Origin: Gammaproteobacteria bacterium | GTDB taxonomy: Bacteria > Pseudomonadota > Gammaproteobacteria > Coxiellales > Coxiellaceae | Reading direction: 5' to 3' | Assembly (NCBI GenBank): GCA_022600315.1 | Contig: JAHZKQ010000247.1 | Location: forward strand, 1 to 5,546 | Length of the DNA: 5,546 nucleotides | Shown: one piece after another, positions 1-4,343 of the stretch | Numbering within the stretch: the stretch's first letter is position 1 | Layout: the number at the start of each line of letters is the position of its first letter | Translations under genes and position numbers: made by a program | Notes under the pieces: generated by a model | What the model was told of the DNA's origin: nothing | Databases searched by the model: none | The model's input: the letters and a program-made list of their open reading frames with translations, nothing else

Positions 1-106
1 TTTTTGTAGCGAGCAGGCAGTGATTAATATATTTAAAACTATTATTAACGAAAGCACAGAATTGCAGCGCGAACATATAAAAAAATTGGAGCAACAAAAT
101 GATTAA
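1..106 (+). CDS. Probable chorismate mutase (AroQ type), 3' end only
   Basis: The gene runs in from the left edge; codons begin at base 2 and end at TAA 104-106, leaving 34 residues. The visible part is one amphipathic helix containing FKTIINESTELQ followed by a charged, Gln-rich tail. This resembles the last helix of AroQ-type chorismate mutases, where an 'F..II..S...Q' pattern is usual. Such enzymes convert chorismate to prephenate in the cytoplasm. The identification leans heavily on context: the next two genes encode prephenate-using enzymes, and this gene overlaps the first of them by 8 bases (99-106). The catalytic N-terminal residues lie outside the window, so a fusion to another upstream domain cannot be excluded. 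Confidence 0.6.
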   Translation, partial: FCSEQAVINIFKTIINESTELQREHIKKLEQQND

Positions 107-671
107 AATTGGCGTACAAGGCGCGATCGGCAGCTTCTCAGAGCAAGCAGCGCATAGCTTTGCTGAGCGCAAAGGTATTGAGCAATTTGAAGTTAAATAC
201 CTAATTTCATCCGCCAATGTAATTGCCGGTGTCAATGATCACAGTGTGGATTATGGAATCTTTGCCATGGAAAATGCTCAGGGCGGTGTAGTTATTGAAA
301 GTGTTGAAGCCATGGCCGAATACCGTTTTAAAATTATTGATATGTATTACGTCATGGTAATTCAAAATTTACTCACTTTGCCCGGCACTCAACTGAGCGA
401 CATTACATCAATTCACTCCCATCAACAAGCTTTACGCCAATGCCGCAATTATCTGGCCGATAACTTTTGGAGCTGTCCATTGATTGAAGAAGATGATACG
501 GCTGAAGCAGCGAGACGTTTAAGCGAAGGCAAGTTGAAAAAAACTGCGGCAGTAATTGCTAACGATTCCTGCGCGGAACTTTATAAACTGCATATCTCGC
601 AAGACAATATTCAAGATTTAAAAAATAACCTCACTATGTTTCTAGCGGTATCAGCTTATGACAAAAATTAA
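99..671 (+). CDS. Prephenate dehydratase-like protein without ACT domain
   Basis: Family members convert prephenate to phenylpyruvate, the last specific step before phenylalanine, in the cytoplasm. The 190 residues cover just the catalytic region. They show a GVQGAIGSFSEQAA start (family GP.GTFSe.A), MEN at 57-59 (family PIENS), SHQQALRQC at 107-115, an alternating DDTAEAAR segment at 132-139, and NLTMF at 177-181. By motif alignment, E58, N59, S107, Q114 and T179 match catalytic or binding positions known from E. coli PheA. Two family positions differ: Ala60 replaces the Ser/Thr after 'EN', and Met180 replaces Arg of the TRF motif. The Phe-binding ACT domain (about 90-100 residues in usual 270-290 residue enzymes) is absent, so Phe feedback through it is not expected. 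GGAG at 88-91 sits 7 bases before the ATG and supports this start. The gene overlaps the mutase by 8 bases and tyrA by 14 bases. A changed substrate or a prephenate decarboxylase-like role is a less likely alternative. Confidence 0.82.
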   Translation: MIKIGVQGAIGSFSEQAAHSFAERKGIEQFEVKYLISSANVIAGVNDHSVDYGIFAMENAQGGVVIESVEAMAEYRFKIIDMYYVMVIQNLLTLPGTQLSDITSIHSHQQALRQCRNYLADNFWSCPLIEEDDTAEAARRLSEGKLKKTAAVIANDSCAELYKLHISQDNIQDLKNNLTMFLAVSAYDKN

Positions 672-1383
672 TAGCATTGGCATTCTTGGTCTTGGCCGAT
701 TTGGCAGATCATTAGCAGAGTTAATGCATGATGATTTTGACATTTATGGCTATGATCCAGACCCTAGCATACAGCTTGACTTTATTAATCAGACCAGTCT
801 TGATAAAGTATTAAAACAAAAAACTCTAATTATCGCAGTGCCCATTCGAAAATTTTCAGAAGTTATCGAAAGCATTTCAGTAAAACTTAAAAGCACTACT
901 GTTATTGATGTGTGCTCGGTAAAACTCTACCCTGTCGAAATTATGGAAGACTACTTGAGCGAAGATATTGGCATTATTGCTAGCCATCCATTATTTGGCC
1001 CAGATTCAATTGATAGCAACAAACATTTAAAAATTATGCTCAATAAAGTTCGAGACCCATATAATGTTTATGATTTCTGGAAGCAATATTTTCAAAGAAA
1101 ATCTGTTGAAATCTTAGAAATGACCCCAGATGAGCATGATAAACAAGCCGCCTTTAGCCAAGGCATCACTCACTTTCTTGGTCGAAGCTTGCAGGCGGCT
1201 AATACCAATGCACAGCCCCTAATTAGCACACTGGGGTTTGAAAAACTCCTCGATGTTAAACAACAAACCTGCTACGACAGCATTGAATTATTCGAAGACA
1301 TGCAAAAATTTAACCCTTATACTGAAGTTGCAATTAACCAGTTATTAACTGGGATTGAAGAAATTAGCACCAAGTTTAAATAA
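658..1383 (+). CDS. tyrA: Prephenate/arogenate dehydrogenase, TyrA family
   Basis: The family oxidatively decarboxylates prephenate to 4-hydroxyphenylpyruvate, or arogenate to tyrosine, using NAD(P)+. The 241 residues begin with a Rossmann fold, with GLGRFG at 11-16 (GxGxxG) and an acidic residue near the end of strand 2 (YGYDPD, 30-35). Next come DVCSVK at 84-89 and HPLFGPDS at 110-117. An all-helical C-terminal domain holds H160-D161 and SQGITHFLGRSL, where TyrA enzymes carry a catalytic His. The end (D207, MQKFNPY at 215-221) resembles the short monofunctional dehydrogenases rather than the E. coli mutase fusion. There is no ACT domain and no fused mutase. The ATG lies 14 bases inside the dehydratase gene and no good Shine-Dalgarno is visible (TAGCGGTATCAGCTT precedes it), so translation is probably coupled. 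Prephenate and arogenate preference cannot be told apart by eye. A decayed second copy lies at 3014-3366. Confidence 0.87.
   Translation: MTKINSIGILGLGRFGRSLAELMHDDFDIYGYDPDPSIQLDFINQTSLDKVLKQKTLIIAVPIRKFSEVIESISVKLKSTTVIDVCSVKLYPVEIMEDYLSEDIGIIASHPLFGPDSIDSNKHLKIMLNKVRDPYNVYDFWKQYFQRKSVEILEMTPDEHDKQAAFSQGITHFLGRSLQAANTNAQPLISTLGFEKLLDVKQQTCYDSIELFEDMQKFNPYTEVAINQLLTGIEEISTKFK
1171..1383 (+). repeat. Direct repeat, left copy (3' third of tyrA)
   Basis: These 213 bases align without gaps to 3154-3366 with about 11 mismatches by hand count (about 95% identity). The tyrA start, 658-792, likewise aligns to 3014-3148 with about 18 mismatches in 135 (about 87%). Both pairs are in direct orientation and flank the photolyase gene. 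Confidence 0.93.
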
Positions 1384-1392
1384 AGCTAATTT
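1361..1392. terminator. Possible weak hairpin between convergent genes
   Basis: AAATTAGC at 1361-1368 and GCTAATTT at 1385-1392 form a perfect 8-base stem with a 16-base loop spanning the tyrA stop codon. It lies in the tail-to-tail junction with the photolyase gene. The stem is AU-rich and no T-run follows directly on either strand; a T-rich tract at 1414-1426 is about 20 bases further on the + strand. This is therefore a weak terminator candidate at best. In the dead tyrA copy the right arm is not kept. Confidence 0.2.
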
Positions 1393-1405
1393 TACCGTCT
1401 TCATT

Positions 1406-2824
1406 TCAATCACTTTTTATTTTTTTATAAGCATTAAGCGCACGCTGCCTAGAAAGAGATAAATCAACAATAGCTCTTGGATAGCTCTCTCCAATTTTAA
1501 TACCAGCCTCATGCAAAACACTAGCCGGTGCCTCCCAAGGAGTATGAAGATATTTATCAGCCAATGTGGATAATTCTGGAACATATTTTCTTGTATATTG
1601 ACCTTGCGGATCAAATTTTTTACCTTGAGTAATCGGGTTAAAGATTCGAAAGAAAGGCGCTGCATCCGCACCGCAACCTGCGACCCACTGCCAGCTTACA
1701 CTATTACTTGCCAAATCAGCATCAACCAAGCAGTCCCAAAACCATTTTTCCCCCTCATGCCAGTGAATCAAGCAATTCTTCACTAAAAAGGAAGCCACAA
1801 TCATGCGAACCCTATTGTGCATAAAACCTGTTTGCCACAATTCTCGCATACCTGCATCAATGATAGGATATCCCGTCATTCCACGTTGCCACGCATTCAA
1901 CAGTTTCTTATTTTTTCGCCACGCAAAACTATTGAATTTTTTTTGGAGATTATCTTTCGCTAAAGTTGGATAATAATATAAAAGGCTATAAGAAAATTCT
2001 CGCCATCCCAACTCGCTTAAAAAACAGTCCGTGCTTGCATCCTGAGTCAATTTTTTAACGGCATACCATATCTGGTTGGGGGATATCTCCCCCCAATGTA
2101 AATGCGCAGATAACCGTGATATTTTTCCTTCGGCAGGAAAATTCCTTCCTTCAGAATAGCCCGGCAAATCTTCCTTAATAAACAATTTCAAGCGCTTCAT
2201 CGCTGCCAACTCACCCACTTTCCAGTAACTCATCATTGCTTTTCCCCATGGCTTAGTTGGCAATAAATTCAGTGAATCAATGGTGCTAAGTTGCTCCTTA
2301 TGCGATAGATACTTGGTGTTGTTAGGTTTTGAAATTAGGTTTCGTGGAGGTGCAAATTGTAAGCAGCCCTTACGGTAAAAAGGAGTAAAAACTTTATAGT
2401 TACCACCACTCTTTTTTTCAATCTCCCAAGGCTCCCACAGTAAAGACCCATTATAGGTGGTTACTGTAACACCAAAGTCACGCAACTGGGATTTTAACCT
2501 GGTATCACGTTTTATTTGCCAAGGTTCATAGCAACGGTTCCAAGACACTTCATCAATCTTGTATTTCTCAACCAGTTCAAGAATAATTAATAGTGGATCA
2601 CCAGATTTAGTAATGAGCTTAGAATCAAGGCTTATATTTAATTCGCGCAAAGAATAATGCAACCAACACCGGCTAGCAGCACCCAATACCTTTTCTACGC
2701 AATTAACATCATCCAAAATATAAACGGGAAGCACAGCGCCCCGCTTTGCCGCTGAAGAAAAACTTGGATTATCACTTAATCGCAAATCATGACGAAACCA
2801 ATGAAGAATTTTTTTAAATGCCAC
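1406..2824 (-). CDS. phrB: Deoxyribodipyrimidine photolyase, class I (cryptochrome/photolyase family)
   Basis: This flavoenzyme uses blue/near-UV light to split cyclobutane pyrimidine dimers in DNA. The 472 residues match the E. coli enzyme in length. The N-terminal antenna-type alpha/beta domain opens with HWFRHDLRLSDNP (8-20). The FAD-binding helical domain includes HWGEISPNQIW (243-253), ELGWREF (271-277), AWQRGMTGYPIIDAGMR (311-327), MHNRVRMIVASFLVK (335-349) and the signature SWQWVAGCGADAAPFFRIFNP (about 377-397). Counting against E. coli PhrB, the electron-transfer tryptophans W382/W359/W306 correspond to W378/W355/W302, and the FAD-contacting N378 to N374. At the E. coli methenyl-tetrahydrofolate contacts N108-E109, this protein reads W102-Q103 in YEPWQ, so the antenna pigment may differ or be absent. 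The start is GTG; a Shine-Dalgarno at 2829-2835 supports it. The gene is monocistronic as seen, tail-to-tail with tyrA (22-base gap). Cryptochrome function is less likely given the photolyase-type residues. Confidence 0.95.
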   Translation of the reverse strand: MAFKKILHWFRHDLRLSDNPSFSSAAKRGAVLPVYILDDVNCVEKVLGAASRCWLHYSLRELNISLDSKLITKSGDPLLIILELVEKYKIDEVSWNRCYEPWQIKRDTRLKSQLRDFGVTVTTYNGSLLWEPWEIEKKSGGNYKVFTPFYRKGCLQFAPPRNLISKPNNTKYLSHKEQLSTIDSLNLLPTKPWGKAMMSYWKVGELAAMKRLKLFIKEDLPGYSEGRNFPAEGKISRLSAHLHWGEISPNQIWYAVKKLTQDASTDCFLSELGWREFSYSLLYYYPTLAKDNLQKKFNSFAWRKNKKLLNAWQRGMTGYPIIDAGMRELWQTGFMHNRVRMIVASFLVKNCLIHWHEGEKWFWDCLVDADLASNSVSWQWVAGCGADAAPFFRIFNPITQGKKFDPQGQYTRKYVPELSTLADKYLHTPWEAPASVLHEAGIKIGESYPRAIVDLSLSRQRALNAYKKIKSD

Positions 2825-2828
2825 TACA

Positions 2829-2835
2829 TCACCCC
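2829..2835 (-). promoter_or_regulatory. Ribosome binding site fixing the GTG start of phrB
   Basis: Read on the minus strand, GGGGTGAT stands 4 bases before GTG and matches 7 of 8 bases of the GAGGTGAT part of the ideal Shine-Dalgarno. The only nearby ATG (within GGTGATGTAG) is followed at once by TAG, so GTG at 2824-2822 is the credible start. Confidence 0.6.
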
Positions 2836-2844
2836 ACTAAAACG

Positions 2845-2874
2845 TTTATAACTAGGCCTAGCCATGCTCTTTAA
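2845..2874 (-). promoter_or_regulatory. Candidate sigma70 promoter of phrB
   Basis: On the minus strand, TATAAA (2850-2845) is a good -10 box, and TTAAAG (2874-2869) is a poor -35 match (3 of 6) at 18-base spacing. Transcription would start about 12-15 bases before the GTG. The spacer contains the CTAGGCCTAG palindrome. This rests on pattern only. Confidence 0.3.
2852..2861. repeat. 10-bp perfect palindrome in the phrB promoter spacer
   Basis: CTAGGCCTAG is a perfect self-complementary decamer located between the candidate -10 and -35 boxes of phrB. The position would suit a repressor or a MerR-type regulator, but no cognate regulator is visible and a decamer can arise by chance. Confidence 0.35.
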
Positions 2875-2886
2875 ATACAAATCATG

Positions 2887-2904
2887 ACAGTGGCATAATA
2901 CTGT
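2887..2904. repeat. Inverted repeat ACAGT-N8-ACTGT upstream of phrB
   Basis: Two 5-base arms separated by 8 bases lie just upstream of the candidate phrB -35 box. The spacing looks like an operator for a dimeric regulator. The arms point the opposite way from the LexA consensus CTGT-N8-ACAG, so it is not an SOS box. Nothing here shows that it is functional. Confidence 0.25.
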
Positions 2905-2952
2905 ATGAAATAGAATAAAAGAGAACTTTCCCAAACACAAGAAATTGAGCAT

Positions 2953-3017
2953 ATGGACCTATTTTTTTCGTTGGAGCTAACTCAGACATTGCTAAGGCTA
3001 CATTGACACTCCTATGA
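2953..3017 (+). pseudogene. Remnant resembling the N-terminus of a short-chain dehydrogenase/reductase
   Basis: Bases 2970-3014 encode VGANSDIAKATLTLL, ending at TGA 3015-3017. This resembles the nucleotide-binding turn at the start of short-chain dehydrogenases (classical form TGxxxGIGxA; looser forms lack the later glycines). A plausible ATG at 2953 (MDLFF) reads into it only if the seven-T tract at 2962-2968 gained one T, so a one-base slip looks like the break. Only about 20 codons remain; the remainder of a roughly 250-residue enzyme is missing. The TGA overlaps the ATG of the tyrA copy as ATGA. The match is short and could be chance; the arrangement at the N-terminal end with a hydrophobic strand before it makes it credible. 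Confidence 0.4.
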
Positions 3018-3366
3018 CAGAGATTAATCGTATTGGCATTCTTGGTCTTGACCAATTTGGCAGGTCATTAGGAAAGCTAGTGCGTGATGATTTTGACATT
3101 TATGGCTACGATCCAGACCCTAGCATATGACTTAACTTTATCAATCAGGCTGACACTTTCTTCGTCGAAGCTTGCAGGTGACCAATACCAATGCACAGCC
3201 CCTAATTAGCACACTGGGATTTGAAAAACTCCTCGATGTTAAACAACAAACCTGCTATGACAGCATTGAATTATTCGAAGACATGCAAAAATTTAATCCT
3301 TATACTGCAGTTGCAATTAACCAGTTATTGGCCGGGATTGAAGAAATTAGCACCAAGTTTAAATAA
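3014..3366 (+). pseudogene. Decayed, internally deleted copy of tyrA
   Basis: The first 135 bases align gap-free to tyrA 658-792 (about 87%) and bases 3154-3366 align to tyrA 1171-1383 (about 95%). About 373 bases of the parent, near 798-1170, are missing. That number is not a multiple of three, so the two parts are in different frames. The codon for Gln39 has become TGA at 3128-3130. The GxGxxG loop reads GLDQFG, losing a required glycine. The HPLFG motif and the DVCSVK segment fall in the deletion. A TTG at 3172 could open a 64-codon frame encoding only the C-terminal helices; I regard it as leftover, not a gene. Homology starts at the ATG and stops at the stop codon. No enzyme can be made from this locus. 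Confidence 0.93.
3154..3366 (+). repeat. Direct repeat, right copy (3' end of tyrA pseudogene)
   Basis: This is the partner of 1171-1383, offset by 1983 bases. Of about 11 mismatches, 7 fall in the last 183 bases, and most of these are synonymous relative to the tyrA reading frame. Confidence 0.93.
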
Positions 3367-3376
3367 AACCTCGTAA

Positions 3377-3444
3377 TTTTCCACTATATAAAAACACCTA
3401 TATTAATCAGGATATACCACATTAATACGATTATTAGTGGAAAA
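3377..3444. repeat. 10-bp inverted repeat upstream of the luxR-type gene
   Basis: TTTTCCACTA (3377-3386) and TAGTGGAAAA (3435-3444) are perfect reverse complements 48 bases apart, 87 bases before the regulator's ATG. The loop is too long for a terminator and no T-run follows. A paired binding site for a regulator is possible. The 164-base gap between the tyrA remnant and the regulator (3367-3530) contains no gene, and I could not settle on a promoter in it. Confidence 0.45.
3401..3427. repeat. Nested 7-bp inverted repeat (TATTAAT / ATTAATA)
   Basis: TATTAAT at 3401-3407 and ATTAATA at 3421-3427 are separated by 13 bases inside the larger inverted repeat. The arms are pure A/T and therefore prone to chance. 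It does not match the classic 20-bp lux box, which has G/C-containing arms. Confidence 0.25.
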
Positions 3445-3530
3445 CTAAAATCAATTCAGGTACATTAGCCCTGGACGTCGAACTTGCCCGAAAGCAAAGT
3501 TTTAAATGGATTTAATTCCGACGGGAAAGT

Positions 3531-4343
3531 ATGGATACTCAAAGCACTAAACTCTTATCACTGGAAAATCTCGCTAACGCCTTAGATGTTTTAAGCAAGT
3601 GTAATTGTTTAGCCAGTCTGCATCAATTCTGTGACTACCTTACCCACCTACTCTCTGTCGAACATTTTTGGTTTATGATTATACCTCAATACGAATCTAA
3701 ACAATGTCAACAAATCATCACCCTTAATGACTATCCGCATGAATTTGCCAATCCTTATGTTAAAAATAAAAGAGCCAAAGTTGATCCAGTAGTAGTTAAC
3801 TCCTACCAGCAAAAAGGCAAAGTTTTAAGATGGAATGAATTATTTGATAGAACTAAACTTTCCGAAGATGAACATGTGAATCTTGATTGGGCTGCACAAA
3901 ATGGCATCCACGATGGCTTATCTTATCCAGTGAACGGTAGTTATGATGAATTTGTATTACTACACCTATCGATAAAAAAAGATAGCTTTGCCACAAGCGA
4001 ATTACTTAACAACAGAAAATTATTCTTAAGAAGCATTATTCACATGATTTATAGCAAGGCGAATAATATACTCTGCAATGAGTATTTGGCCAATTATAAT
4101 AAATTAACTCCGCGTGAAATCGATTGTTTACTCTGGGCAGCGCGTGGTAAAACCATCTGGGAAACAGGAAAGATTTTAAAAATATCTCAATACACTGTAC
4201 GTTCACATCTTGAAAATTCCATTAAAAAAATGCGCGCCACAAACAAAGTCGAAGCCAGTGTCAAAGCAGTTTTATTCAAGCAAATAAATGTTACAGACAT
4301 CATTTCATACTTTCATGATCAAATTATTAACCAGGAGAGTTAA
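3531..4343 (+). CDS. LuxR-family regulator with autoinducer-binding domain (LuxR solo)
   Basis: The family binds N-acyl-homoserine lactones or related small molecules and controls transcription as a dimer. The 270 residues comprise an N-terminal autoinducer-binding domain (about 20-170) and a C-terminal LuxR/GerE helix-turn-helix (about 191-250: LTPREIDCLLWAARG, then KILKISQYTVRSHLENSIKKM). Spaced against TraR, the six hallmark positions are F72 (normally Trp57), Y76 (Tyr61), D85 (Asp70), P86 (Pro71), W101 (Trp85) and G129 (Gly113). Five are thus kept, including the lactone-contacting Asp and Trp, while Trp57, which lines the acyl pocket, is Phe. Length is slightly above the usual 235-250. 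The ATG is preceded by GGGA (3523-3526), a modest ribosome site. No luxI-type synthase is in the window. The stop codon abuts the next ATG, so the two are surely co-transcribed. The true ligand cannot be read from sequence. Confidence 0.9.
   Translation: MDTQSTKLLSLENLANALDVLSKCNCLASLHQFCDYLTHLLSVEHFWFMIIPQYESKQCQQIITLNDYPHEFANPYVKNKRAKVDPVVVNSYQQKGKVLRWNELFDRTKLSEDEHVNLDWAAQNGIHDGLSYPVNGSYDEFVLLHLSIKKDSFATSELLNNRKLFLRSIIHMIYSKANNILCNEYLANYNKLTPREIDCLLWAARGKTIWETGKILKISQYTVRSHLENSIKKMRATNKVEASVKAVLFKQINVTDIISYFHDQIINQES
4332..4336 (+). promoter_or_regulatory. Strong Shine-Dalgarno inside the luxR end for the next gene
   Basis: AGGAG lies 7 bases before the ATG at 4344, within the last codons of the regulator, and the stop reads TAAATG. 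The downstream gene thus has its own good ribosome site in addition to likely coupling. Confidence 0.7.

Noticed and set aside
1417..1671. Minus-strand 84-codon open frame
   Set aside because: It lies inside phrB in another frame; phrB is unmistakable by its FAD-binding motifs.
1598..1786. Plus-strand 62-codon open frame
   Set aside because: Antisense shadow of the conserved FAD-binding region of phrB, with no recognisable product.
2887..2904. LexA (SOS) box before phrB
   Set aside because: Arms read ACAGT...ACTGT, the reverse orientation of CTGT-N8-ACAG.
3003..3031. Perfect TTGACA at 3003-3008 as a -35 box
   Set aside because: No acceptable -10 box at 15-19 bases; it lies in the remnant just before the dead tyrA copy.
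3172..3366. A 64-codon open frame starting with TTG, possible small protein
   Set aside because: It is the in-frame tail of the tyrA copy, encodes only the last helices, has no ribosome site and is explained by recent decay.
3377..3444. Rho-independent terminator after the tyrA copy
   Set aside because: The 10-bp arms are 48 bases apart and no T-run follows.
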